31,925 nt of DNA from Syntrophomonas sp. UBA5314 (GCA_002410325.1 DHRK01000025.1:1470-33394), one strand, 5' to 3'. Positions 17,244 to 25,264 are shown, numbered from the stretch's first letter. Notes: generated by a model from the sequence alone, not told the origin. Numbers and translations: made by a program.

Positions 17244-18338
17244 TCATAAACCTTCGAATCCCATGGAGACATCGGCTGCCGTGCTCAGACCCAGCAGTTC
17301 CTGAAGGGCGCATAATTTGTCCACGGCGCATACCAATAAGGATTCTTTACATGAAGGCGGCCGCCAGGTCAAGGGGAACATATGCTTCAATATAATATCC
17401 TTTTCTTTGGGGTTCAGAGTAAATTCACCCGCCGCATTGTCATAGGCGATCCGGGGATGAACAAAACCGTGTTTGCCTTCCGCAAGGTCAGTGGTTCTCC
17501 AGTCATAAAGGAACAGATCGTGCAAGAGACCGCCCCGGGCAGCCGATTTACAGTCCCAGCCCAGCTTTTTGCAGAGCAGATAGCTGGCGAAGGATACATT
17601 CAGGCTGTGCTCGAAGCAGGATGCATTTTGATGATGCCTGAACTGCTTCATCATCTGAACTTTGGGATGAAACACCAGTTCATCCACGCAGGCGGCATAT
17701 TCCATGTACAGTCGGTACTGCTCCTCATCCGTGAGTCTTCTAAAGAACTTCCAGTTCGGATTCATTTTTTTCCTCCAGTTCAGACCAGGGTTGCCCCGGT
17801 TTGCTTTTGCGTGGTAAATACAACGATGGACGAGGTCCAAAACCAGGTAAGCCATAAGCAAAGTTAGGGCGGTGATTTTAACATGCATGGGAATTGAATA
17901 AAGCACTGTTTCCAGACGGGGTTGAATAATGTTCAGCGCGATAAGACTCAAACCTCCCCATAGCATGGAGTATTTCAATGATACCAGGCCCAGCAGGTTG
18001 AAGCGTTCGTCGCTGTAATCCCACCAGCGCTTGTGAAAAAGGGCTTCCAGCAAAACACCGGTGCCGAATTCCAGCAGACTGGCTAGAACAATGGTTGCGC
18101 CCAGTTCAATGACTATTTCCCAGGCCGGGTTTAAACTGCTTACCAGCGGATCAACTATATTGAGCAACTGGATGACACCTATGGCTCCGAAGCCGTAAAT
18201 AGGTACAAAAGGCCCGGAAAGAAAGCCGCTGTTTACCGGACGGCGGTCTCTCGCGGTCTTGTAACCCGATTCCAGGAGCCATCCCAACCAGGAATAGAAG
18301 GTTAAACACAGTATCAAGTCTACCAGAGGGTTGTTCAT
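17244..18338 (-). CDS. CmpB-like membrane domain fused to an HD phosphohydrolase domain
   Basis: A 364-residue fusion. Residues of about 1-185 match the putative ABC-transporter type IV (CmpB) membrane family: a start with FYSWLGWLLES, then RRPVNSGFLSGPFVPIYGFGA, and some five or six helices with a WWDYSDERFNLLG loop. Residues of about 215-345 form a cytoplasmic HD domain, with H244 in FEHS, the HD dyad H273-D274 (LLHDLFLYDW) and later HGFVHP and ILKHMFP histidines. This suggests metal-dependent hydrolysis of a nucleotide-like or other phosphorylated substrate, which is unknown. The start ATG 18336-18338 has a G-rich GGGGTGGG upstream. An in-frame start at 18389 would add 17 hydrophobic residues. 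The 128 bases upstream are AT-rich with no clear promoter. Confidence 0.82.
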   Translation of the reverse strand: MNNPLVDLILCLTFYSWLGWLLESGYKTARDRRPVNSGFLSGPFVPIYGFGAIGVIQLLNIVDPLVSSLNPAWEIVIELGATIVLASLLEFGTGVLLEALFHKRWWDYSDERFNLLGLVSLKYSMLWGGLSLIALNIIQPRLETVLYSIPMHVKITALTLLMAYLVLDLVHRCIYHAKANRGNPGLNWRKKMNPNWKFFRRLTDEEQYRLYMEYAACVDELVFHPKVQMMKQFRHHQNASCFEHSLNVSFASYLLCKKLGWDCKSAARGGLLHDLFLYDWRTTDLAEGKHGFVHPRIAYDNAAGEFTLNPKEKDIILKHMFPLTWRPPSCKESLLVCAVDKLCALQELLGLSTAADVSMGFEGL

Positions 18339-18517
18339 TATGCCCACCCCAAAATTAATTATTATTTTAATAATCCACAAAATCCCCAAAAATATAACAC
18401 ATTTATGCCTGACTGTTTGCTTCTTTACCTGAATAATGATTAGGAATAGCGGCGTTCCAAAGGAGATTATAGCTTTAAATATACATCCCCAATTTGCCCA
18501 AGAATATAAGAAAAAAA

Positions 18518-19210
18518 TTAACCGGTTTTGGCCAGAGCGTCGCCCAAAAAGTCCATCAACTGCAGCTGCTGGGAACGGTTGAGGAGAGCCAGGTTTTTCT
18601 GAAAACCGGGTATGTAGTTCAATAGCTGAGACAGCGGATTAACCCGGGATGCTATTTTGGGCACACTGGCAACAACCGCTCCAGTGAACATGGCCAGACC
18701 CGATTCCGGATTGACGGATTCTTTGGCAAGGTTTTTGATTAAGCGTACACTGCTGTCGCTCAAAGTATGCAGCTGTGCGACCAGGATAGTCAGGACATAG
18801 GCGCTGAAAAACATGGGATTGCCTATACCGGGCAGCTCCGTCAGGAGCTGCTTGACCAGCTCTTTGGCGTTGTCTTTTTTCAGACCCTCGCACCTGGTCA
18901 AGAGGTGTTCTTTGATCTGCCGCCACTCCCGGGCCGGCTCTTCCAGAATTTTGCTTGACAGAATCTTGTCCAGCAGGTGGGTGGGAGCAAAAAGAACCAT
19001 AGCCCGTCCGGGATACTTTTCCCCCTGGTTTACTTCGTACTGGCTGAATACCAGACCGTCCTTTTCAAGCTTTTTCAGCATTTCATAGGCGCTCCATTTG
19101 CTTATTCCCAGGAATTGAGCCACTTGCACATAATGCACCGGCAGCCTGGTAGACTCATAGAGCTGCTTGATGGTTTTCAAAAAATCAATTTTGCGCCTGG
19201 TTAATGCCAT
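18518..19210 (-). CDS. Winged helix-turn-helix regulator, unassigned family
   Basis: A 230-residue protein. Residues 1-70 form a winged helix-turn-helix (VHYVQVAQFLGISKWSAYEMLKKLEKDGLVF, then a short wing with a PGRA turn), similar in style to Lrp-, MarR- and LexA-like N-termini. Residues 75-230 are mostly helical, with glycine- and alanine-rich hydrophobic stretches near 130-150 and 175-195 that might sense a ligand or touch the membrane. I do not recognise the effector domain. GGAAGG precedes the ATG. A near-consensus promoter lies upstream at 19260-19288. No neighbour shares the strand closely enough to name a target. Confidence 0.75.
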   Translation of the reverse strand: MALTRRKIDFLKTIKQLYESTRLPVHYVQVAQFLGISKWSAYEMLKKLEKDGLVFSQYEVNQGEKYPGRAMVLFAPTHLLDKILSSKILEEPAREWRQIKEHLLTRCEGLKKDNAKELVKQLLTELPGIGNPMFFSAYVLTILVAQLHTLSDSSVRLIKNLAKESVNPESGLAMFTGAVVASVPKIASRVNPLSQLLNYIPGFQKNLALLNRSQQLQLMDFLGDALAKTG

Positions 19211-19259
19211 AATTGCCTTCCTCTACAAAACCACAATTTCCCCAAAAGGATCTGATACC

Positions 19260-19288
19260 AATATACATGGAGCGGAAATTGTTGTCAA
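19260..19288 (-). promoter_or_regulatory. Promoter of the winged-helix regulator gene
   Basis: The -35 is TTGACA (19283-19288), a perfect consensus, followed by a 17-base spacer and the -10 TATATT (19260-19265) on the minus strand. It lies about 50 bases upstream of the start codon at 19210. Confidence 0.75.
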
Positions 19289-19289
19289 G

Positions 19290-19445
19290 CTGGGCGGACC
19301 AGAGGAGACCAAAAGGACCGTCAGACTGGTCTCTTTGTCAAGCCGGAGAAGGAGAGCTTAGAGAGCAGGAGACAGGGGAACGGAGGCCAGAGGGCTTCTC
19401 TGGTCTCCCTGGTCCTCCCTGCTACGCTCTGGTCTTATGGTCCAG
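19290..19445. repeat. Intergenic stretch rich in CCAGAGG/TGGTCTCC repeats
   Basis: The gap between the regulator promoter and the YmaF gene holds several imperfect copies of CCAGAG(G)GA and TGGTCTCC(CTGG), including a 7-bp hairpin (GAGACCA/TGGTCTC) near 19304-19332. Similar words recur at 17203-17240 and 20779-20815. No open frame here looks like a real gene. Confidence 0.45.
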
Positions 19446-19454
19446 GTCTGCGGC

Positions 19455-19769
19455 TTAGCCGGTGGGATCCTGGATGAGGGTGGATCCCTGGAAGCGGTGG
19501 CGGTGGCCGTCTTTGAAACTGGTAAAAGATTTGACATAGTGAATATGGCGGCCGTTTTTGAGATAGATACTGCGGCCGGTCACCACTGTAGCCTGGTGGT
19601 AGTGATTTTCGTAGAAATCGGTATTGCCCTTAAAACGATGGATATGGCCCCCGCGGGCCAGGGGAATGGCTTCCCTGGTGACTCCGGCTATTCGGTGATT
19701 ATGCCCGTCATTGAGAGTGGTGCTAAACAAGAATTCGTGAACATGCCTGCGCGTATTGGACCTGTACAT
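19455..19769 (-). CDS. YmaF-family histidine-rich protein
   Basis: A 104-residue protein built from repeated short units with a paired histidine: RHVHEF, DGHNHRI, GGHIHRF, ENHYHQA, NGRHIHYV and DGHRHRF. These six HxH or HxHx motifs, each in a beta-strand-like context ending in a G-T or G-V turn, match the YmaF family of Firmicutes (function unknown). The histidines suggest metal binding, but that is inference. GGAGG lies 9 bases before the ATG at 19767-19769. Two ATG codons further upstream overlap the ribosome-binding site and are unlikely starts. Confidence 0.9.
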   Translation of the reverse strand: MYRSNTRRHVHEFLFSTTLNDGHNHRIAGVTREAIPLARGGHIHRFKGNTDFYENHYHQATVVTGRSIYLKNGRHIHYVKSFTSFKDGHRHRFQGSTLIQDPTG

Positions 19770-19915
19770 TGTCATCATCCTCCTTGTTGTTGCTTATTGG
19801 TAATCTATTCGCAATATGGTAAAAATGCGGCATGGTTAACATTACCAGTTAAGCCATCATATGGTGATGTATGGTTGCTTATAGGCCGGAAACGGGTTGA
19901 CAGGAGGAATGAATT

Positions 19916-20728
19916 ATGGAAATCAAACAGGTGGAGTCACCCAATTTTAGATCAGGCCGCAATGGAAAAAAGATAATAGCCATAGTTGATCACATAACCG
20001 CCGGGGCTTTCCCGGGCTGTTTGAACTGGCTGGTCAACCCCGGGTCGCAGGCCAGTGCTCATTACCTGGTAAATCGGGCCGGGGAGATTTACCAGTTGGT
20101 TCAAGATGAAGATACCGCCTGGCATGCGGGGATTGTGGCAAAGCCCAGCTGGACGCTTTATGATGGCAGCAACCCCAATCGCTACACTCTGGGCATAGAA
20201 CATGAAGGCTTTGACGGCACTCTTTCCGAAGCGCAGTACCAGGCCACCCTGTGGCTGCACCGGCAGTTGATGGCCCGATGGGGAATTCCCGCCGACCGAG
20301 ATCATATCATAGGCCATTATCGCATCGATTCGGTAAACCGCCCCAATTGCCCGGGGCCCAATTTCCCTTGGGAGAGGCTGCTGGCCGATCTGAAGCAGTT
20401 CCCATATCCTTCTGTTACCATTATTGCCGGAGGCACAAGCCTGCCGGGAGTTATTATCGACGGCTATTCACAGGCGCCGGTGGCCGAGTTTTGCCGGGCC
20501 CTGGGTAAAACCGTAAGCTGGGACGCAGTCACCAACACGGTTCTGGTCCAGGATTACCTGGGCCCGTTTTATGCCTACACCAGTTATGTCAAAATTGCGG
20601 TTGGAAGCCAGCTAATTCCGGCTACCATAATCAACGGCCGTTCATATGCCCCGGTAAGAGGGCTGGCCCTTGCCCTGGGGCGTCAAATCAGCTGGAATGA
20701 TGAGACCAGGACCGTGACCGTATTTTAA
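19916..20728 (+). CDS. N-acetylmuramoyl-L-alanine amidase with C-terminal stalk-type domain
   Basis: A 270-residue protein. Residues of about 1-160 form an Amidase_2/PGRP-type zinc amidase: DHITAG (zinc H), ASAHYLVNRAGEIYQLV, then TLGIEHEG, and IGHYRID..NRPNCPG carrying the second zinc histidine and the cysteine position. It would cut the bond between muramic acid and the first alanine of the peptide stem. Residues of about 168-270 hold two similar roughly 45-residue halves (LPGVIIDGYSQAPVAEFCRALG and IPATIINGRSYAPVRGLALALG), typical of the copper amine oxidase N-terminal-like (stalk) domain found in many clostridial surface proteins. No signal peptide is visible, which is odd for a wall enzyme. 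GGAGGAATG precedes the ATG. Confidence 0.92.
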   Translation: MEIKQVESPNFRSGRNGKKIIAIVDHITAGAFPGCLNWLVNPGSQASAHYLVNRAGEIYQLVQDEDTAWHAGIVAKPSWTLYDGSNPNRYTLGIEHEGFDGTLSEAQYQATLWLHRQLMARWGIPADRDHIIGHYRIDSVNRPNCPGPNFPWERLLADLKQFPYPSVTIIAGGTSLPGVIIDGYSQAPVAEFCRALGKTVSWDAVTNTVLVQDYLGPFYAYTSYVKIAVGSQLIPATIINGRSYAPVRGLALALGRQISWNDETRTVTVF

Positions 20729-20778
20729 TATTTTGGAGCATCGGCGGCAATCAGCTAACAGCCGATCAATTAAGCTAT

Positions 20779-20801
20779 ACCAGAGGGACTTTCCCTCTGG
20801 T
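20779..20801. repeat. Perfect short hairpin ACCAGAGGGA/TCCCTCTGGT
   Basis: A 10-bp perfect stem with a 3-base loop, 50 bases after the amidase stop. It is not followed by a T tract, so it is a weak terminator candidate. It shares its word with the repeats at 17203 and 19290. Confidence 0.5.
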
Positions 20802-20973
20802 CGTCTCCCTGGAACGTTCAATTTTGGAGGTGTTTTCCGCAAAATTCCAATTCTTGTCTTTGAATGTTGGCATGGTATTTGCAATAATAACAATATAGAA
20901 ACAATATATAGAGAGAGAAGCAGTTGCCGGAAGCCGCCTGGCTTTCAGGTGATGTGAGAGAAGGCGCTTATAA

Positions 20974-21573
20974 GTGGGGTTTGGGGAGCAAGAGTTTCTA
21001 CACATTAAGGTGATCCATGAAAATAATATAGCCATCATTCAGTTTAATCGCTCGGATTCAATGAACGCTGCTAACCGGCAGATGGTTGAAGAATACCATC
21101 AGGCGGTTGAGTGGGCTAATAAGGATTCCCGGGTTCAGGCTTTGATCATTACCGGGAATGACAAAGTCTACTGCGTGGGCGGCGATTTCAATTTCGGTGA
21201 AGGGATGACCGGAACCGGGATGAATAAATACGAACTGTATTCATACCGGGGCTTTCATAGCAAGCCTAAAATCGCCATGATCTCCGGTTATTGCCTGGGT
21301 GGGGCAGTGCAGCAGGCAATGGCCTGCGATATGAGGGTGGCCTCAAACAGTGCCTGCTTTGAGATGTCTGAAGAATGGGCAGCCTGCCGCCAGGCCCGGG
21401 TGGCTGGTTGCGGAGCCTCATTGGCCTCCCGAAGCAGGATTATAAATGCCCGGGAAGCTTTGAGAATTGGGCTGGTCAATATGGTGGTTGAACAGGAATC
21501 CTTGAAGGAAACCACCATGGGTTTGGCCTGTCTTATCAGCAAGCGCTCAACTGGCAAAGGTTTAAATAGCTGA
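20974..21573 (+). pseudogene. Broken enoyl-CoA hydratase/crotonase gene
   Basis: The first 130 or so residues read as a normal crotonase (NNIAIIQFNRSDSMNAAN, a CVGGDFNFGEG oxyanion loop, SGYCLGGAVQQAMACDMRVAS), and the frame later rejoins at INAREALRIGLVNMVVEQESL. Between them the reading frame gives nonsense. In the +2 frame, 21375-21434 gives MGSLPPGPGGWLRSLIGLPK, the expected crotonase core (LPPGPGG, then LIGLPK). So there are two compensating frame changes, near 21370-21375 and near 21435-21440, and probably a small deletion at the second. The C-terminus also stops early (199 residues against about 260). A TTGAAT/17/AATAAT promoter-like pair lies at 20860-20888. The start would be GTG. 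Sequencing error is the main alternative to real decay. Confidence 0.75.
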
Positions 21574-21601
21574 TATCGTTTATCTTTGCTTACGTTATTA
21601 T

Positions 21602-21682
21602 TCGTGCCAGGGGAAAGCCAGGGGGACGGTTCTTCGGTTAAAAAATCCGAAGGATCGTCCCCCCTGGCTTTTCCTGACACGA
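21602..21682. repeat. Long inverted repeat, GGGGGACGGTTCTTCGG core
   Basis: A roughly 81-base imperfect palindrome with arms of about 36 bases around an A-rich loop. It contains the GGGGGACGGTTCTTC core shared with the copies at 17176 and 25162 and ends in TCGTG/CACGA. It lies just past the crotonase pseudogene. As RNA it would fold into one long hairpin. It might act as a bidirectional terminator, or as a miniature mobile repeat. Confidence 0.8.
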
Positions 21683-21801
21683 GATTAAGCGGGCCTTTTT
21701 GGTCAGCAGGAAGAATAAGGGACTTAATTAAAAATTTCTCAAGCTACCAAAAAACTCAATATTTTATATCATTAGTACGATAAATCTATGGAGGGGGGGG
21801 A

Positions 21802-24009
21802 ATGGGCCCGCCACGGACGGCAAATAATTTAGGTAAAGGGTGGAGCGGAATCCCTGAGCGGAAAACAGGTCTTTTGAACGGCGAATTGAGTTTTATCTCC
21901 CGGTGGGCCCGAATCATGATGGCGGAATGTGTTCAAGTTATCGGCATTGATGAAAAGTACTGCGTGAATTGCCATCAGTGCATAGCGGTATGCCCGGTTA
22001 AAGTTTGCAGTGACGGCAGCGGTGAGGTCGTGAAGTTCGACAACAGCTTGTGCATAGGCTGCGGAAGATGCATTGAAGCCTGTATCAGGAGCCATGGTGG
22101 GGATGCTGCCAAGAGCGCCCGCTATCCCATTGACGATGCCAACAGCTTTGGTGAGGCCCTGGGCGGCAAGGAGATCGTTGCCTTGATTGCGCCTTCGGCC
22201 CAGAGCAATTATAAAGTCGACCGGCTGATAAGCTCCCTGAAGCGCCTGGGGGTTAAAGCGGTTTATGATGTTTCCCTGGGTGCGGAAATTACGGTTGCCG
22301 CGTATCGGAAAGCCATAGCCGAGGGAAGGCTTAAAACCCCGGTAATAGCCCAACCCTGTCCCGCGATTGTAACCTACATAGAATTGCACCACCCGGAGCT
22401 TATCGATTATTTGGCTACCATAGGCAGCCCGGTTCACAATCTGGCCGTCTATGTAAGAACCCTGCACCCGGATGCCGAGCTGGCTTTTATTTCTCCTTGT
22501 CTGGCCAAGCGCCGGGAGTTCCAAAAAAGCGGGGCGGTAGAATACAATGTCACTTTCCAGTCGCTGAGCCGCTTGCTGGCTGAACGCGGCATCGATCCAG
22601 AGGCGCTGGAAGGCAGTTCTTTTGACGGCGTAGTGGCAGCCGGCATCGCTTCCAATTTCTCCACTCCGGGGGGCTTAAAAGAATCCTACCTGCACCAGGC
22701 CCCGGAGGCCAGCCCCAGTTCCATAAGCAAGATTGAAGGCCCCCTAGTATATCAGAGATATATGGACGATCTGGCCCGGGCCATTAAAGAAGGTCGGTCG
22801 GATCTGCCTTTGCTGGTAGACGTGTTGAGCTGTGAAAAGGGCTGCAACATGGGGGCGGGCTGCATAAACCATGAAAAAACCATTGACGAGATTGAACATG
22901 CGGTAGCTTTGCGCTCGGAGCGTGGTGTGGCTGATGCCGGAAATGAGGAGCGGCTGCTGGCGTTTTTGGCCGATGTTTTGCAAAACTGTGATTTTTCTTA
23001 TACCTATTATCAGGACCTTTCCCATAAGAACCATATGAAGATGCCCAGTGAACGGGAGCTGCAAAAAATATATGAAGACATGTACAAGCTTGAAGAAAAA
23101 GACTTTCACAACTGCGCCGCCTGCGGGTATAATTCCTGCCACAGCATGGCGGTGGCCATATTCAACGGCTTGAACAAGGTTGAAAACTGCCATCTTTACC
23201 AGGAAAAGGAGCTGCGCAAAGAACAGCAGATCTTAAGTGAACTGGTTGAAGAGTCGATCGAGCTTAACCTGCAGCTGGAACAGGAAATAGCCGAACGCAA
23301 ACAGCAGGAACAGCTCTTGGTGCAAAACTCCAAGCTGGCGGCCATGGGCGAGATGATCGGTATGATTGCCCACCAGTGGCGGCAGCCTCTCTCATCCATC
23401 AGCACTATCTCCGGCAACCTCAAGGTTCTGCTGGATTTAGAAATGTATGAAAAAGAAGATTTCGTAAAACAACTTCAGGAAATAAACAATCATGCCCAGT
23501 ACCTTTCCAAAACCATCAATGAATTCCGTCATTTCTTCAAGCCTGACAATCCCAAAGAAATGGTGATGATGGATCACATCATCGACAGCACCCTGGGCAT
23601 CATCGGAAGATCGATGGAGTATAAAAACATCACTATTATTAAAGAATGTGAGTTTGAACAGTCCATTTCGACCTACCCCCGCGAATTGATGCAGGTGTTC
23701 TTGAATCTCTTGAAGAACGCCACCGATATCCTGATTGATAAAAGCATTGAACGTCCCCGGGTGGTGATCAGGGGTTATGAAAAGGACGGTTATCAGGTTG
23801 TTGAAGTAATTGACAACGCCGGGGGTATTCCCGAGGACATCATCGATAGAATATATGATCCCTATTTTTCAACCAAAGGTTCCGCCAAAGGCACCGGTTT
23901 GGGCCTTTACATGTCAAAAACCATTATCGAAGAACATTGCCGGGGGCGTATCAGGGCCACTAATCTGGAGCAGGGCGCCTGTTTTATCGTGGAATTACCG
24001 CTGCAATAG
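21802..24009 (+). CDS. [FeFe]-hydrogenase-like sensor histidine kinase
   Basis: A 735-residue cytoplasmic protein. Residues 54-64 and 84-94 bind two [4Fe-4S] clusters (CxxCxxCxxxC twice). Residues of about 110-365 form an [FeFe]-hydrogenase large-subunit domain. The four cysteines that hold the H-cluster [4Fe-4S] are present (C186 in QPCPA, C233 in SPCLAK, C344 and C348 in SCEKGCNMGAGC). The first cysteine of the usual TSCCP motif is replaced by P, so the proton-transfer cysteine is missing. Residues 438-463 (CAACGYNSC...C) form a further Fe-S motif. A coiled coil of about 465-510 leads to H524 (AHQWRQPL) and an ATPase domain (DNAGG, GTGLGL). Such HydS/HsfB-like proteins are thought to sense H2 or redox state. 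GGAGGGGGGG precedes ATG 21802; the first 40 residues are family-atypical and ATG 21919 is an alternative start. Confidence 0.92.
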   Translation: MGPPRTANNLGKGWSGIPERKTGLLNGELSFISRWARIMMAECVQVIGIDEKYCVNCHQCIAVCPVKVCSDGSGEVVKFDNSLCIGCGRCIEACIRSHGGDAAKSARYPIDDANSFGEALGGKEIVALIAPSAQSNYKVDRLISSLKRLGVKAVYDVSLGAEITVAAYRKAIAEGRLKTPVIAQPCPAIVTYIELHHPELIDYLATIGSPVHNLAVYVRTLHPDAELAFISPCLAKRREFQKSGAVEYNVTFQSLSRLLAERGIDPEALEGSSFDGVVAAGIASNFSTPGGLKESYLHQAPEASPSSISKIEGPLVYQRYMDDLARAIKEGRSDLPLLVDVLSCEKGCNMGAGCINHEKTIDEIEHAVALRSERGVADAGNEERLLAFLADVLQNCDFSYTYYQDLSHKNHMKMPSERELQKIYEDMYKLEEKDFHNCAACGYNSCHSMAVAIFNGLNKVENCHLYQEKELRKEQQILSELVEESIELNLQLEQEIAERKQQEQLLVQNSKLAAMGEMIGMIAHQWRQPLSSISTISGNLKVLLDLEMYEKEDFVKQLQEINNHAQYLSKTINEFRHFFKPDNPKEMVMMDHIIDSTLGIIGRSMEYKNITIIKECEFEQSISTYPRELMQVFLNLLKNATDILIDKSIERPRVVIRGYEKDGYQVVEVIDNAGGIPEDIIDRIYDPYFSTKGSAKGTGLGLYMSKTIIEEHCRGRIRATNLEQGACFIVELPLQ

Positions 24010-24025
24010 ATAGGAGCGTCGGGCC

Positions 24026-25138
24026 ATGATCGATGTCAAGTATTTGAAAGAAATCGCCAAGGATATCAGCGTATTGTATGTTGAAGACGAAAAGGAGCTC
24101 ATGGAGAACATGGTAAGGCTCTTGAGCAATTTTTTCGCCCGTATCGATACTGCTGAAAATGGTATTGAGGGGCTTAGCAAATACCAGGACTATAATTATG
24201 ATCTGGTTATAACCGACATTAATATGCCCATTATGAATGGCGTAAAGATGGCCCGGGAGATCAAGGCCATCAACCGTAAACAGTTGATCATTGTGATTTC
24301 CGCTCATGATGAAGCCACTTATCTCCTGGAGCTCATAAATCTGGGAGTGGATTCATTCGTTCTCAAACCGGTGGATGTGGAGCTTCTGCTGGATATGCTG
24401 GATAAATCCATCAAGTTGATCAAATATGCCCGCCGGGAAGAAGAATACACCCGGACCCTGGAAGCCACGGTGGAGAAGCGCACCGAGCAGTTGTCCCAGG
24501 CCCTGGTTATCGTAGAGGAGCTTTCCACTGAGCTGGTACAGCGATTGACGAATGCGGCGGAGCTCAGGGATTCCGATACCGGCCTGCACAATCGCCGGCT
24601 GGGCTTCTATGCCCCGGCTCTGGCCAAGGAAATCGGCATGCCCCAGGATTTCATCGAAGCTATCGCTTTTGCCGCGCCTCTTCACGATATAGGAAAGATC
24701 GGCATAGTCGATAGTATTTTACTTAAACCGGGGCCCTTGACCAGGGAAGAAGAAGAGATCATGAAGTCCCACACCATGATCGGAGCCAATATATTGGCCG
24801 GATCCCACCACGCCCGAATCCAAATGACCGAGACGATTGCCCTCACCCACCACGAGAAATGGGATGGAAGCGGCTATCCAAGGGGTTTGAAAGGTGAGGA
24901 AATTCCCATCGAAGGAAGAATTGTCAGTGTTTGCGATCACTATGACGCTTTGAGAATGCGAAGGCCGTATAAAAGGGCTTTAAGCCACCACCAGGCGGTG
25001 GATATCCTCCTCAATGGCGATGAGCGAACGACGCCCAGCGCTTTTGATCCCAAGCTATTGGAAGCCTTCCTGCGCATCGCGTCCCAGTTTGAAGAGATAT
25101 TTCGCAAGAATCAAGACAAGGCCAAATGGTTCATATAG
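24026..25138 (+). CDS. Response regulator, REC plus coiled coil plus HD-GYP
   Basis: A 370-residue protein. The receiver domain is at residues 10-130 (E20/D21, phosphoacceptor D64 in TDINMPIMNG, K in LKPVD). A charged coiled coil follows at about 138-175. The HD-GYP domain is at about 180-365, with H220-D221 (LHDIGKIG), H275-H276 and the GYP motif at 283-285 (DGSGYPRG). All c-di-GMP phosphodiesterase motifs are present. Its start lies 16 bases after the stop of the hydrogenase-like sensor kinase, with AGGAG upstream, so the two are almost certainly a cognate two-component pair. The predicted effect is a change in c-di-GMP when the kinase senses its signal. It is a separate locus from the REC-HD-GYP gene at 4506 and differs in having the coiled-coil linker. 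Confidence 0.94.
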   Translation: MIDVKYLKEIAKDISVLYVEDEKELMENMVRLLSNFFARIDTAENGIEGLSKYQDYNYDLVITDINMPIMNGVKMAREIKAINRKQLIIVISAHDEATYLLELINLGVDSFVLKPVDVELLLDMLDKSIKLIKYARREEEYTRTLEATVEKRTEQLSQALVIVEELSTELVQRLTNAAELRDSDTGLHNRRLGFYAPALAKEIGMPQDFIEAIAFAAPLHDIGKIGIVDSILLKPGPLTREEEEIMKSHTMIGANILAGSHHARIQMTETIALTHHEKWDGSGYPRGLKGEEIPIEGRIVSVCDHYDALRMRRPYKRALSHHQAVDILLNGDERTTPSAFDPKLLEAFLRIASQFEEIFRKNQDKAKWFI

Positions 25139-25161
25139 CTCCTTAAGAGATGCAACAGGGC

Positions 25162-25264
25162 GAGTGAGTTGGGGGACGGTTCTTCAACTCATTTTGCTTT
25201 GGATGTGTTAATTATTGGCAGCTTCATTTGACAATGAGTTGAAGAACCGTTTCCCAACTCACTC
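25162..25264. repeat. Long inverted repeat, GGGGGACGGTTCTTC core, second full copy
   Basis: Arms of about 31-33 bases (25162-25194 and 25232-25264) match with only about two mismatches over the first 31 bases, around a roughly 37-base loop. It shares GGGGGACGGTTCTTC with the copy at 21602 but has different outer bases (GAGTGAGTT). It lies between the REC-HD-GYP gene and fdhD. Confidence 0.8.

Noticed and set aside
19290..19445. A small open frame in the repeat-rich gap
   Set aside because: The translations are low-complexity and run across repeats, with no ribosome-binding site.
24026..25138. A DNA-binding output for this response regulator
   Set aside because: The region after the receiver is a coiled coil and HD-GYP domain. 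No helix-turn-helix is visible.
21602..25264. A CRISPR array or insertion sequence built from the GGACGGTTCTTC repeats
   Set aside because: The copies are few, far apart and palindromic, with no regular spacers and no transposase gene.
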